Assembly (NCBI GenBank): GCA_028871475.1 | Contig: JAGWMZ010000004.1 | Location: forward strand, 174,663 to 238,662 | DNA: 64,000 bases | Direction of reading: 5' to 3' | DNA from: Sphingomonadales bacterium | GTDB taxonomy: Bacteria > Pseudomonadota > Alphaproteobacteria > Sphingomonadales > Sphingomonadaceae | In this document: piece by piece, positions 1 through 8,264 of the stretch | Layout of the letters: every line of letters starts with the position of its first letter | Position numbering within the stretch: the first letter of the stretch is position 1 | Notes under the pieces: model-generated | The model's input: only the letters and a program-made list of their open reading frames with translations | Database searches by the model: none | What the model was told of the DNA's origin: nothing | Program-made: the position numbers and the translations under genes

Positions 1-1
1 G

Positions 2-589
2 TGTCAGGATGATCGCTGTGCCGATTGCGTGACGCTGGTCGGCGCGGCGACATTGCGGCTGAGCCAATGGCGCGATCTGATGCGCGATGCGGCGCAGGGG
101 CTGCGGCGGCGGGCTCTGGTGCTGGGGGTAGGGGAGGGCCATGTGCGGGCCCGCCTGCTGGCGCTGGGCTTTGGCGATGTGGTGGGGCCGGGCGAAGCGC
201 TCAGCGAGATTGCCGTGCGGGCCAGCCGGATTGCCGCCATGGCCGATTCTTTGCCCCGTCATCAGCGACACGGCCCCCTGGTGCTGGATCTGTTGAAGCG
301 TGAGGCTTTTTTCGACGGGCGCGCGGTGGGGCTGTTCCCGCGTGAATTCGCGCTGCTGTGGCGCTTGATGGAAACGCCGGGGCTGGCGGTGGGCAAGCGC
401 GACCTGCTGCGCGAGATCTGGCATATGCGCTTCCTGCCGGAGACGAACAGCCTTGCCGTCCATGTCAGCCGGTTGCGCGCCAAGCTGGCGCGGGTGGGGC
501 TGGACGGCTGGGTGCGGAGCGGCCCCTCGGGCAGCTACCTGTTGTCCGCTCTGCCGCCCACCTGCCGCGTCCAGTCAGGCAGGTTGTAG
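2..589 (+). CDS. Winged-helix (OmpR/PhoB-type) regulator, 5' end outside window
   Basis: The frame is open to the left edge, so the gene is 5'-truncated by the window; an internal GTG at 29 is only one possible start. The second half reads as a Trans_reg_C winged helix: a short beta segment (FFDGRAVGLFPREFALLWRL), a recognition helix (SLAVHVSRLRAKL) and the closing hairpin (SGPSGSYLL). The first half (ALVLGVGEGHVRARLLALGFGDVVG) resembles a receiver domain that has lost its acidic pocket, as in sphingomonad pseudo-receiver regulators; that is inference. It probably binds DNA without classical phosphorylation. Its 3' end overlaps the convergent NTF2-like gene by about 55 nt. Target genes are unknown. 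Confidence 0.7.
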   Translation, partial: CQDDRCADCVTLVGAATLRLSQWRDLMRDAAQGLRRRALVLGVGEGHVRARLLALGFGDVVGPGEALSEIAVRASRIAAMADSLPRHQRHGPLVLDLLKREAFFDGRAVGLFPREFALLWRLMETPGLAVGKRDLLREIWHMRFLPETNSLAVHVSRLRAKLARVGLDGWVRSGPSGSYLLSALPPTCRVQSGRL

Positions 590-954
590 TAGACGCTGAC
601 GCGCGCGATCAGCCCATTCTCGATGGTGAAGAAGGCGCCGGCGGGCAGGATATAGCGCTGGCCCGTCGCCTCGGGCAGGCCCTCATCGGTGGCCAGATAT
701 TGGCCATGCACGACAAATTCGGCTGCCGCGCGCTTGCCATCCGGCGTGGCCATGATGGTGATGTCGGCCAGCTGCTCGGCATAGCAGCGGTCCATATGCG
801 CGAGGAAAGCAGCAAAGGCCGCCTTGCCGGTCTGGCGCTCGCCCTGATTGATGTCATGCGCCACATTCTCGGTCAGGCAGGTCAGCACGGCCTCGCGATC
901 CCCGACGTTGAAGGCGGTGTAATAACGCTCGATCAGGGCAAGCGTCTGGTTCAT
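535..954 (-). CDS. NTF2-like / ketosteroid-isomerase-related protein
   Basis: A 139-residue single-domain SnoaL/NTF2-like alpha+beta barrel protein: an N-terminal helix (LALIERYYTAFNVGDREAVLTCL), the typical LxxNVxHDIN strand and a C-terminal segment with INGLIARVSVYYNL-type strands. The family includes isomerases, dehydratases and ligand-binding proteins; no substrate can be assigned. The ATG overlaps the stop codon of the formaldehyde dehydrogenase gene (ATGA), so the two are co-transcribed and probably translationally coupled. A role related to one-carbon or aldehyde detoxification is inferred from context only. Confidence 0.8.
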   Translation of the reverse strand: MNQTLALIERYYTAFNVGDREAVLTCLTENVAHDINQGERQTGKAAFAAFLAHMDRCYAEQLADITIMATPDGKRAAAEFVVHGQYLATDEGLPEATGQRYILPAGAFFTIENGLIARVSVYYNLPDWTRQVGGRADNR

Positions 955-2066
955 CAGAACACCACGACCGAGCGGATGGACTTGCCTTCATGCATCAGGT
1001 CAAAGGCGGTGTTGATCTCTTCCAGGCCCATCACATGGGTGATCATCGGATCGATCTCGATCTTGCCGGCCATGTACATGTCGACGATCTTGGGCACATC
1101 GGTGCGCCCCTTGGCCCCGCCAAAGGCCGTGCCGCGCCAGTTGCGGCCCGTCACCAGCTGGAACGGACGGGTGGAGACTTCCTTGCCCGCTTCAGCCACG
1201 CCGATGATGATGCTGGTGCCCCAACCGCGATGGCAGGCTTCCAAGGCCGTGCGCATCACCTCGGTGTTGCCGGTGGCGTCGAAGGTGTAATCCGCGCCGC
1301 CGTCAGTCATCAGCACGATCTTCGCCACGACGTCCTCGCGGCTCATGCCGCGCGTGTTGAGGAAATCGGTCATGCCGAAGCGGCGGCCCCATTCTTCCCT
1401 GTCGGGATTGATGTCGACGCCGATGATCTTGTTCGCCCCGGCCAGACGCGCACCCTGAATGACATTGAGGCCAATGCCGCCAAGGCCGAAGACCACGACA
1501 TTGTCGCCCACCTGCACCTTGGCGGTGTTGATGACCGCGCCAACGCCGGTGGTCACGCCGCAGCCGATGTAGCAGGACGACTGGAACGGCGCGTCCTCGC
1601 GGATCTTGGCGACGGCGATCTCCGGCAGCACAGTGAAATTGCTGAAGGTCGAGCAGCCCATGTAATGGAAGATCGGCTGGCCCTTGTAGCTGAAACGCGT
1701 GGTGCCGTCGGGCATCAGCCCTTTGCCCTGGGTGGCGCGGATGGCGGTGCACAGGTTGGTCTTGCCGCTCAGGCAGCTTTTGCACTGGCGGCATTCGGGC
1801 GTGTAGAGCGGGATCACATGATCGCCCGGCTTCACATAGGTCACGCCCGGGCCGACCTCGCGCACGATGCCCGCGCCTTCATGGCCAAGGATGCTGGGGA
1901 AGATCCCTTCCGAATCGAAACCGTCCAGCGTGTAGGCATCGGTATGGCAGATGCCCGTCGCCATGATCTCGACCAGCACTTCGCCAGCCTTGGGGCCTTC
2001 CAGATCGATCTCGACGATTTCCAGCGGGGTCTTGGGGGCAAAGGCAACGGCGGCGCGGGTCTTCAT
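954..2066 (-). CDS. frmA: S-(hydroxymethyl)glutathione dehydrogenase / class III alcohol dehydrogenase
   Basis: Oxidises the spontaneous formaldehyde-glutathione adduct to S-formylglutathione with NAD+; cytosolic zinc enzyme of the medium-chain dehydrogenase family. The catalytic-zinc region ([19 protein letters not shown]), the four-cysteine structural-zinc loop ([15 protein letters not shown]) and the Rossmann segment ([15 protein letters not shown]) are all present. I place the start at MKTRAAVAF, giving 370 residues, the usual class III length. GGAG lies six bases before that ATG; an upstream in-frame extension of 40 residues has no family support. It heads a two-gene operon with the NTF2-like gene. 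Confidence 0.95.
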   Translation of the reverse strand: MKTRAAVAFAPKTPLEIVEIDLEGPKAGEVLVEIMATGICHTDAYTLDGFDSEGIFPSILGHEGAGIVREVGPGVTYVKPGDHVIPLYTPECRQCKSCLSGKTNLCTAIRATQGKGLMPDGTTRFSYKGQPIFHYMGCSTFSNFTVLPEIAVAKIREDAPFQSSCYIGCGVTTGVGAVINTAKVQVGDNVVVFGLGGIGLNVIQGARLAGANKIIGVDINPDREEWGRRFGMTDFLNTRGMSREDVVAKIVLMTDGGADYTFDATGNTEVMRTALEACHRGWGTSIIIGVAEAGKEVSTRPFQLVTGRNWRGTAFGGAKGRTDVPKIVDMYMAGKIEIDPMITHVMGLEEINTAFDLMHEGKSIRSVVVF

Positions 2067-2246
2067 CGACATCTCCAGAGTCAGAGGTGGGGCCAGTTGG
2101 GAGCAGCGATAGGACGCGCGGGCGCCCCTGTCACCTGCTGGCGGCAAGTCCCTATGCGGATCGGGCAAAAATCGCAGGGTAGCCATGAAAGCTGTTGCGC
2201 CGACGAGAAGCCTCGTCTAGTGGGCGCCTTCCACGCGACACCGGAT

Positions 2247-2320
2247 GGCTCGATGGCGGAGTGGTTACGCACCGGACTGCAAATCCGTTTACGCCGGTTC
2301 GATTCCGGCTCGGGCCTCCA
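2247..2320 (+). tRNA. trnC: tRNA-Cys (GCA)
   Basis: A 74-nt cloverleaf. The acceptor stem GGCTCGA pairs with TCGGGCC, the discriminator is T as expected for cysteine, and CCA is genome-encoded. The D-arm contains GGCGGAGTGGTTACGC, the anticodon loop is CTGCAAA with anticodon GCA at 2279-2281, and the T-arm contains GGTTCGATTCC. An integrase remnant starts 165 bp downstream, so this tRNA has probably been an integration site. Confidence 0.96.
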
Positions 2321-2485
2321 AACTTCAATCTGGCGAAGCTCGCCGGAGGTTGGAAAAATACCTCATTTCCGGTAGTTTCAAGGCACTCGCTGATTGGCAG
2401 CGACTGCTTCTATGCGCCTGTAGCCGCAGAGGTTGGGGGCCTGGCGTGAGGGCCCGACCAAGGCCCCGGAAAATCGAGGGCCCCA

Positions 2486-2557
2486 ATGGCGCTGACCGAT
2501 ACCGCGATCCGAAGCGCAAGGCCCAAAAACAAGCCCTATAAGTGGCAGATGCGCGAC
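2486..2557 (+). pseudogene. 5' remnant of a P4-type tyrosine integrase
   Basis: The first 20 codons (ALTDTAIRSARPKNKPYK after the ATG) match the start of the N-terminal arm-binding domain (DUF4102) of phage and island integrases, which normally continue with a DGGGLYL-type stretch. Here the similarity stops at about 2545 and the frame runs on into unrelated sequence. The start codon keeps a good Shine-Dalgarno (GAGGG, five bases upstream). All catalytic parts (R, HxxR, Y) are missing. Position and orientation relative to tRNA-Cys are typical of an integrated element that has since been deleted. Confidence 0.72.
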
Positions 2558-2585
2558 ACCCATGCATCTCTCGTTCACCGACGCA

Positions 2586-2622
2586 AACGGGCCTGCCACC
2601 GCGGCTCGATGGCAGGCCCGTT
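2586..2622 (-). terminator. Strong hairpin terminator of ahpF
   Basis: AACGGGCCTGCCA (2586-2598) pairs perfectly with TGGCAGGCCCGTT (2610-2622) around an 11-nt loop, giving a 13-bp stem. On the minus strand it is followed by TTTGCG. It lies 22 nt past the ahpF stop codon and also separates ahpF from the tRNA/integrase segment. Confidence 0.8.
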
Positions 2623-2643
2623 CTGTGCCTCGCAAGGGGGCAA

Positions 2644-4230
2644 TCAGGCGTTTTCCGGCACCTTGTCGACCGCCGGCAGACGGATCAGGTGATCGAAGGC
2701 TGACAGGGCCGCCGTGGCGCCCGCGCCCATCGCGATGATGATCTGCTTGTAGGGCACGGTGGTGCAATCGCCCGCCGCATAGATGCCGGGCAGGCTGGTG
2801 GCGCCATGGGCGTCGATCTCGATCTCGCCGCGCGGCGAAAGGGCCACCGTGCCCTTCAGCCACTCGGTGTTGGGCACCAGGCCGATCTGCACAAAGATGC
2901 CTTCCAGCTCGATCGTGTGGAAGGTTTCGGCGTTGCGGTCCTTGTAGACCAGCGCCGTCACTTTCGACCCGTCACCCTTCACCTCGGTCGACAGGGCCGA
3001 GGTGATGATGGTGACATTGGGCAGCGAGCGTAGCTTGGCCTGAAGCACGGCATCGGCGCGCAGAGCCGAGTCGAATTCGACCAGCGTGACATGGGCAACG
3101 ATGCCCGCCAGATCGATCGCCGCTTCGACGCCCGAATTGCCGCCGCCAATCACCGCCACCCGCTTGCCCTTGAACAGCGGGCCGTCGCAATGGGGGCAAT
3201 AGGCGACACCCTTGTTGGCATATTCGCTCTCGCCCGGCACGTTCATCTGGCGCCAGCGCGCGCCGGTGGACAGGATCACCGTCCGGGCCTTCAGGCTGGC
3301 GCCATTGGCGAGGACGACTTCATGTAGGCCACCTTCCGCCCTGGCCGGGATCAGCTTGTCGGCGCGTTGCAGGTTCATCACGTCCACGTCATAGTCCTTG
3401 ACGTGGTTTTCCAGCGCCATGGCCAGCTTGGGGCCTTCGGTGTGGCTCACCGAAATGAAGTTCTCGATGCCCAGCGTGTCCTGCACCTGCCCGCCAAAGC
3501 GTTCGGCCACAACGCCGGTACGGATGCCCTTGCGCGCCGTGTAGATGGCGCCCGCAGCACCAGCCGGGCCACCGCCCACGACCAGCACCTCGAAGGTCTC
3601 CTTCTGGGCGATCTCGGCCGCAGCGCGCTCACCAGCGCCCGTGTCCAGCTTGGCGAGGATCTCCTCGACGCTCATCTTGCCGCTGCCCCACATGGCGCCG
3701 TTCAGGAAGGTGGCGGGCACGGCCATCACGCCGCGCGCCTCGACCTCGGCATTATGCGTGCCGCCCTCGATCAGCGTGGCCGAGATGTTCGGGTTGTTCA
3801 GCGCCATCAGCGTCAGCGCCTGCACCACATCGGGGCAGTTGTGGCAGGTCAGCGAGAAATACATCTCGAAGTCATAGCTGCCGGGCAGAGCCTTGATCTG
3901 GTCGATGACCGACTGCTCGACCTTGGGCGGGTGCCCACCGGCCCACAGCAGCGCGAGGACCAGCGAGGTGAACTCATGCCCCAGCGGCAGGCCCGCAAAG
4001 CGCACGGTGGCGTGGCGATCCGAGGCGCGGGTGATGCTGAAAGAGGGGACACGCGCGTCCTGCCCGCCGAAGCTGGCGGTGACCTTGTCCGACAAGGCGG
4101 CGATTTCGTTCAGCAGTTCGCGGGTCTGGGCGGATTTTGCATCGTCGCCGACAGTCGCGACGAGCTCGATGGGCTCGCGCAGCATGGCGAGATATTGTTT
4201 GAGCTGGGCGGTCAGGGCGGCGTCGAGCAT
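2644..4230 (-). CDS. ahpF: Alkyl hydroperoxide reductase subunit F
   Basis: Cytosolic NAD(P)H-dependent flavoprotein disulfide reductase that re-reduces AhpC. At 528 residues it is full length. The N-terminal tandem thioredoxin-fold domain carries the CHNC redox pair (about residues 129-132). The FAD-binding motif GGGPAG is near 219-224, the thioredoxin-reductase-type CPHC redox centre near 345-348, and the second nucleotide-binding motif (GGGNSG) follows it. The start is preceded by GAAGGA. It lies downstream of ahpC on the same strand, about 300 nt away, with a hairpin-rich spacer between them that may set the AhpC:AhpF ratio. Confidence 0.97.
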   Translation of the reverse strand: MLDAALTAQLKQYLAMLREPIELVATVGDDAKSAQTRELLNEIAALSDKVTASFGGQDARVPSFSITRASDRHATVRFAGLPLGHEFTSLVLALLWAGGHPPKVEQSVIDQIKALPGSYDFEMYFSLTCHNCPDVVQALTLMALNNPNISATLIEGGTHNAEVEARGVMAVPATFLNGAMWGSGKMSVEEILAKLDTGAGERAAAEIAQKETFEVLVVGGGPAGAAGAIYTARKGIRTGVVAERFGGQVQDTLGIENFISVSHTEGPKLAMALENHVKDYDVDVMNLQRADKLIPARAEGGLHEVVLANGASLKARTVILSTGARWRQMNVPGESEYANKGVAYCPHCDGPLFKGKRVAVIGGGNSGVEAAIDLAGIVAHVTLVEFDSALRADAVLQAKLRSLPNVTIITSALSTEVKGDGSKVTALVYKDRNAETFHTIELEGIFVQIGLVPNTEWLKGTVALSPRGEIEIDAHGATSLPGIYAAGDCTTVPYKQIIIAMGAGATAALSAFDHLIRLPAVDKVPENA

Positions 4231-4296
4231 GGGATTTGTCCTTCGGATTTATCAAGGGGTTTAAAGGTTTAAAAGCAGGGGGTGGCCGCATTGAGA

Positions 4297-4404
4297 CCGA
4301 TTTCCCAAGGGAAATCGGCGGGCCCCCTGCACCCCCGGAACGTCTTCCGGCGAGAGGGGAATTCTGGGAGGCTTTGTCGCGTACAAAGGCTCTGCTGCGT
4401 AGCA
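4297..4404. repeat. Hairpin cluster between ahpC and ahpF
   Basis: Three successive dyads: CCGATTTCCC-AA-GGGAAATCGG (4297-4318), CCGGAA-CGTC-TTCCGG (4335-4350) and CTGCTGCGTAGCAG (about 4391-4404). They lie in the 298-nt ahpC-ahpF spacer. They could be attenuator or processing hairpins, or part of a dispersed REP-like element; no coding potential is seen. Confidence 0.5.
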
Positions 4405-4435
4405 GCTTTAATATGTCTGCGGCGCGGTGAGGTCG

Positions 4436-4512
4436 GGCGCTAGGGCGCCGCACGAGCCTCGTGTGCGTCGGGAGACAATCCGGGAGCGCGAGGGTCTAAG
4501 ACCCTCGCACCT
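4436..4512. repeat. Composite intergenic repeat, copy F (after ahpC)
   Basis: The terminal palindrome GCGAGGGTC-TAA-GACCCTCGC (4488-4508) starts 20 nt past the ahpC stop, followed on the ahpC transcript by CGCTCCCGG-like sequence as in the other copies. The loop and the inner stem pairs differ from those copies, but pairing is kept. Probably a terminator or attenuator that reduces read-through from ahpC into ahpF. Confidence 0.65.
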
Positions 4513-4528
4513 ACCCTTTACTTCAAAC

Positions 4529-5092
4529 TTAGATCTTGCCGACCAGATCAATCGAGGGAGCCAGCGTCTCGGCGCCTTCTTCCCACTTGGCGGGGCAGAC
4601 CTGACCGGGGTGCTCCTGCCAGTACTTGGCGGCCTTGATCTTGCGGACCAGTTCGGCAGCGTTGCGGCCCACGCCCTCGGGGGTCACTTCGACCAGCTGC
4701 ACCACGCCTTCGGGGTCGGTCACGAAGGTGCCGCGGTCGGCCAGGCCAACGCCTTCGCGCAGGTTGTTGAACTGCTTGGTCAGGTCATGATTCTGGTCGC
4801 CGACCAGGAAATATTCGATCTTGCCGATGGCAGGCGAGGTGTCGGCCCAGGCCTTGTGGCTGAAGTGGGTGTCGGTCGACACGCCATAGACTTCCACGCC
4901 CATGGCCTTCAGATTGGCATATTCGTTCTGGAGGTCTTCCAGCTCGGTGGGGCACACGAAGGTGAAGTCGGCGGGGTAGAAGAAGAACACCGACCACTTG
5001 CCCTTGATGTCGGCATCGGTCACGTCAACGAAAGCGCCAGCCTTGTAGGCGGTGGCGGTGAAGGGCTGGATCGAATAGCCGATAAGCGACAT
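4529..5092 (-). CDS. ahpC: Alkyl hydroperoxide reductase subunit C (2-Cys peroxiredoxin)
   Basis: Reduces H2O2, organic peroxides and peroxynitrite. The 187-residue AhpC-type peroxiredoxin has its peroxidatic cysteine in FTFVCPTE (C47) and its resolving cysteine in [10 protein letters not shown] (about C166), with the usual C-terminal tail. AGGAAA precedes the ATG. It is first in the ahpC-ahpF unit. The 5' region contains a dyad resembling an OxyR half-site, fitting peroxide induction, which is inferred. Confidence 0.98.
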   Translation of the reverse strand: MSLIGYSIQPFTATAYKAGAFVDVTDADIKGKWSVFFFYPADFTFVCPTELEDLQNEYANLKAMGVEVYGVSTDTHFSHKAWADTSPAIGKIEYFLVGDQNHDLTKQFNNLREGVGLADRGTFVTDPEGVVQLVEVTPEGVGRNAAELVRKIKAAKYWQEHPGQVCPAKWEEGAETLAPSIDLVGKI

Positions 5093-5204
5093 GCGGATTT
5101 CCTTGCTTGGTTGAAACGTCTGGGTAGGAGATAGGGCGCCGCGCGGCGAATGCGAAGTGGGCTTTATCGATTAATCAGAACGAGAATGCCGATCAGTGCG
5201 TTTC

Positions 5205-5219
5205 ATCGGATAAGGCGAT
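5205..5219. promoter_or_regulatory. Possible OxyR-type dyad upstream of ahpC
   Basis: ATCGGATAAGGCGAT is an ATCG-N7-CGAT dyad 113 nt upstream of the ahpC start. It has the same geometry as OxyR half-sites (ATAG-N7-CTAT). A second full element at the expected 22-bp phase is not obvious, so this is tentative. Confidence 0.28.
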
Positions 5220-5280
5220 TTATTGCAGGGCCGTGACAGGGGGCGATGGGAGGACGTCCTCGCGCTCAGGTTAGTGTCTA

Positions 5281-5446
5281 GGTGCAAAGGGTTCGGCCTT
5301 GGCGCGAAGGTTGCGGCGCCGCAGACATGAATTGCCAGCATTGCGCTGTCGGAATGGAAGCCCGCGGCGCTGCGATGCTGGCGCTATGATCGGGCGCCGC
5401 TGCCCTCTCCGACGTCAAGGGAGCGCGAGGGCGATGGCCCTCGCAT
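5281..5446. repeat. Composite intergenic repeat, copy A (after aroC)
   Basis: The palindrome GCGAGGGC-GATG-GCCCTCGC (5425-5444) lies 8 nt past the aroC stop. Inward of it is a segment (5364-5404) that matches 39 of 41 bases of copy E at 63841-63881, and then a GCGCCGCAG-type inner motif. This copy has only one terminal palindrome. Together with the ahpC promoter region it accounts for the 360-nt gap between ahpC and aroC. Confidence 0.75.
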
Positions 5447-5452
5447 TTCATC

Positions 5453-6523
5453 TTACCGCCCCGTCTGCCCGCGATGCAGCAACTTATGATCCGCCAGAAC
5501 CAAAGCCATCATCGCCTCGACCACCGGAACGCCGCGAATGCCGACGCAAGGGTCATGCCGCCCCTTGGTGAACAGCTCCGTCGCCTCGCCCTCGCGCGTG
5601 ATGGTGGGCATGGGGGTGAGGATGGAACTGGTCGGCTTGAAGGCGACGCGCACCACGACCGGCTGGCCGGTGGAGATGCCGCCGGCGATGCCGCCTGCAT
5701 GGTTGGCCGAAAAACGCGGGCCTTCATTGCCGGGGTACATCGGGTCGGCGTTCTGCTCACCCGTCAGGCGGGCAGCGGCGAAACCGTCGCCGATTTCCAC
5801 GCCCTTTGTGGCATTGATGGTCATCATCGCGGCGGCCAGGTCGGAATCGAGTTTCGCATAGATCGGCGCGCCCCAGCCGGCGGGAACACCCGTTGCCACG
5901 CATTCCACCACCGCGCCCACCGAGGAGCCGGAACGACGCGCATCATCGACGATCTTTTCCCAGCGCACAGCCGCTGCGGCATCGGGGCAGAAGAAGGGGT
6001 TGGCGCGGATCTGCGCCGCGTCGAAATTGGCCATGTCGATGGCATCGCCGCCGATTTCGGAGACATAGGCCAGGATCGACACCTCGGGGATGGCGAGCCG
6101 CGCCACACCGCCCGCCGCCACCCGCGCCGCCGTTTCACGCGCCGATGAACGCCCGCCGCCGCGATAGTCGCGGAAACCATATTTGGCGTCATAGGTGTAA
6201 TCGGCATGGCCGGGGCGATAGGCCTTGGCCACCTCGGAATAATCCTTCGACCGCTGGTCGGTGTTCTCGATCATCAGGCTGATCGGCGTGCCGGTGGTCC
6301 GCCCTTCGAACACGCCTGACAGGATGCGGACCTGATCAGGCTCCTGCCGCTGGGTGGTGAACTTGCTCTGGCCCGGGCGGCGCGCGTCCAGGAAAGGCTG
6401 GATCATGCTCTCATCAATCGCCAGCCCCGGGGGGCAGCCATCCACCACGGCGCCCAGCGCCGGTCCGTGGCTTTCGCCCCAGGTGGTGAATCGGAGAATG
6501 CGGCCAAAGGTGTTCCAGCTCAT
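5453..6523 (-). CDS. aroC: Chorismate synthase
   Basis: Catalyses the last shikimate step, EPSP to chorismate, with reduced FMN as cofactor. The 356-residue protein has the family signatures: the N-terminal [16 protein letters not shown] with its active-site histidine, the central [17 protein letters not shown] stretch and the later FKPTSSI and RHDPCVG segments. The start MSWNTFGR is the usual family N-terminus. A single gene, ended by the copy A hairpin 8 nt after its stop. Confidence 0.98.
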   Translation of the reverse strand: MSWNTFGRILRFTTWGESHGPALGAVVDGCPPGLAIDESMIQPFLDARRPGQSKFTTQRQEPDQVRILSGVFEGRTTGTPISLMIENTDQRSKDYSEVAKAYRPGHADYTYDAKYGFRDYRGGGRSSARETAARVAAGGVARLAIPEVSILAYVSEIGGDAIDMANFDAAQIRANPFFCPDAAAAVRWEKIVDDARRSGSSVGAVVECVATGVPAGWGAPIYAKLDSDLAAAMMTINATKGVEIGDGFAAARLTGEQNADPMYPGNEGPRFSANHAGGIAGGISTGQPVVVRVAFKPTSSILTPMPTITREGEATELFTKGRHDPCVGIRGVPVVEAMMALVLADHKLLHRGQTGR

Positions 6524-6606
6524 GGAGTGCGCTTTGGCGTGGCTGCGGGGAAAAGTCCACCTCTCGGATCTTGGAATATATGTGCGCGGCCGCTAGGGTC
6601 ACCCGG

Positions 6607-6906
6607 ATGTATATGAACGTCTTCCGCAGCCGCAAGCGCCCCGATTACGATCCTGCCGCCTATGCCGCAGATGCGGCGCGCATGGACGAACTGGCCCGTG
6701 CCCAGCCCGGCTTCATCGACTACAAGAGCTTTGCCGCGCCCGATGGGGAAACGGTGACGATCTCGCTCTGGGAAAGCGTAGAGGCGGCCAAGGCCTGGGG
6801 TCGCCATGCTGAACATCTGGCCGCGCAAGGGCGGGGGCGGCGCGATTACTATACTGAATACACCGTCTACACCAGCCATGACACGCAGGTGACGCGGTTT
6901 CCCTAG
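6607..6906 (+). CDS. Antibiotic-biosynthesis-monooxygenase (ABM) fold protein
   Basis: A 99-residue ferredoxin-like ABM-domain protein. Family traits are the ARAQPGFIDYKSF strand, the TISLWESVEAAKAW segment and a final YTVYTSH strand. The family covers quinone-forming monooxygenases, haem degraders and sensors of unknown role; no haem or quinone ligand can be assigned here. I choose MYMNVFRS as start because AGGG lies nine bases before it and the extra upstream residues do not fit the fold. The stop overlaps the stop of the convergent next gene. Confidence 0.75.
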   Translation: MYMNVFRSRKRPDYDPAAYAADAARMDELARAQPGFIDYKSFAAPDGETVTISLWESVEAAKAWGRHAEHLAAQGRGRRDYYTEYTVYTSHDTQVTRFP

Positions 6907-7241
6907 TCGCTGGTTAGCCGGTCGAGCCATGCCTGAGCCTGCTTGGGCTCACCCACGGCATGGGCGGACACCGGCCCGAGCGAGGCCAGAAACTCGCCAT
7001 GCAGCGCGAAGGGTTCGAGCGACAGCTCATCGCGCATCGTGTCGATCTCTTCGCCCAGTTCACACAAATGATCGACCATGGGGGCGGCAAGCGCGCGCGT
7101 GTGGCGGTCCTGATTGTGGCCGAACAGACCCCATTGGCCACCTGCCGTCAGGCGCAGCGCGGTGATCAGGGCCTCGCGATACTCTGCTTCCCGTTCGATC
7201 CGGCGCTCATCGAGGCGCTCAAGGCGTTTGGCTTTCGACAT
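6903..7241 (-). CDS. Conserved hypothetical protein
   Basis: About 112 residues, starting at MSKAKRLERLDERR. The N-terminal 40 residues are a charged helix (KRLERLDERRIEREAEYREAL), followed by GGQWGLFGHN and a second helical part with many acidic residues. No signal peptide or membrane segment. I do not recognise the family. The stop codon overlaps that of the ABM-fold gene, and it diverges from the Spx/ArsC-like gene. Confidence 0.6.
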   Translation of the reverse strand: MSKAKRLERLDERRIEREAEYREALITALRLTAGGQWGLFGHNQDRHTRALAAPMVDHLCELGEEIDTMRDELSLEPFALHGEFLASLGPVSAHAVGEPKQAQAWLDRLTSD

Positions 7242-7336
7242 GGGCGCTCTGTAGCGGCCTGCGCTTTCCTGCGCTAGAGCGCACACCAGTCTTGCAGGCA
7301 CCAGTTTTTCAGGCACCAGTTTTCAAGGAGCGCTTC

Positions 7337-7684
7337 GTGACCATCATCCTTTACGGCATCCCAAACTGCGATACGGTGAAAAAGGCGCGGGTCTGGCTGG
7401 CGGCGCGCGGGGTGGATTATGCCTTCCATGATTACAAGAAGGCCGGCGCCGACGCGGCCCAGATCGCCCACTGGGTGGAGCAGGCCGGGTGGGAGAAGGT
7501 GCTCAACCGTGCCGGCACCACCTTCAAGAAGCTGCCCGAGGCGGAGAAGGTCGATCTCGATGCCGCCAAGGCGGTGGCGATCATGGCAGCCAACCCCAGC
7601 GCCATCAAACGCCCCATCGTGGAACGTGACGGTGCGCTGATCGCCGTGGGCTTCAAGGATGCCGACTGGGACGCGCTGTTCTGA
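7337..7684 (+). CDS. ArsC/Spx-family protein (YffB-like)
   Basis: A 115-residue thioredoxin-fold protein of the arsenate-reductase-like family: the N-terminal ILYGIPNCDTVKKARVWL with a single cysteine (C11), the helical GTTFKKL region and the closing IKRPIVERDGALIAVGF strand pair. YffB proteins have this layout and are thought to be GSH-dependent thiol reductases; substrate unknown. The start is GTG at 7337, chosen because AAGGAG lies six bases upstream; the 15 extra residues in front have no family support. Confidence 0.82.
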   Translation: MTIILYGIPNCDTVKKARVWLAARGVDYAFHDYKKAGADAAQIAHWVEQAGWEKVLNRAGTTFKKLPEAEKVDLDAAKAVAIMAANPSAIKRPIVERDGALIAVGFKDADWDALF

Positions 7685-7685
7685 T

Positions 7686-8264
7686 CTACTGCAGGGGCCG
7701 CTGGTCGATCACTTTCAGGTAATGCATCCGGTCGGCAGGCAGGACGAGGATTTGCAACTGCGTCCACCCGCCGGGCAACAGATGGCAATTGGCTGGCTCC
7801 ACCTGTGGGCCGGTCGGGCCGACCAGAGCGGGCAGGGGCGCGGTCACCTCAAAGGTCAGCACCAGATCGACGCTGGGTTTGAAATCGCTGCGGATGGCCA
7901 GATCATTGCGTGCCTGCTCCACCGTGTCGACCCGTTGAAATGTGCCCCAGCCGCCGGGGTGCACCGAGCCGTCGGGCAGGATCTGGCCACTGGCCACCGC
8001 CATCTGGAAACGCGTGCCCACCGGCAGGACGGTCGCCTCGGGCGGATAGCCATCGGGCCAGGAACTGGGTGTCGGGCTGTCGGCCAGATCGCGAAAGATG
8101 GCCGCCGCATGGGCCGGGTCGGCATAGCGCCACGCGTTGGCCCGCGCCCAGGCCTGCCCGGCGGGGCTTTCCAGCGTGTCGCAGGCGGGTGGCGGCGCCT
8201 GCGTCTGCGCGAGGGCCGGTTGCGCCCCCGCCAGCAGCGCCGCCACCAGCAAGGCCCGGATCAC
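7686..8264 (-). CDS. Secreted conserved hypothetical protein
   Basis: A 192-residue protein with a clear Sec signal peptide (ALLVAALLAGAQPALAQ, cleavage after ALA). The mature part has two cysteines (CDTLESP near the N-terminus and NCHLLPGG near the C-terminus), which could form a disulfide. No recognised domain. Its ATG overlaps the ubiG stop (ATGA), so it is translated from the ubiG message. A role in the periplasm is all that can be inferred. Confidence 0.7.
   Translation of the reverse strand: MIRALLVAALLAGAQPALAQTQAPPPACDTLESPAGQAWARANAWRYADPAHAAAIFRDLADSPTPSSWPDGYPPEATVLPVGTRFQMAVASGQILPDGSVHPGGWGTFQRVDTVEQARNDLAIRSDFKPSVDLVLTFEVTAPLPALVGPTGPQVEPANCHLLPGGWTQLQILVLPADRMHYLKVIDQRPLQ

Noticed and set aside
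990..2375. 461-codon frame opposite the formaldehyde dehydrogenase gene
   Set aside because: Shadow frame from high GC at third codon positions; composition rich in Ala, Gly, His and Arg, with no motif; the opposite strand has a textbook enzyme.
2378..2863. 161-codon minus frame covering the ahpF 3' end and the integrase scar
   Set aside because: Overlaps the ahpF gene in another frame; no homology-like motif.
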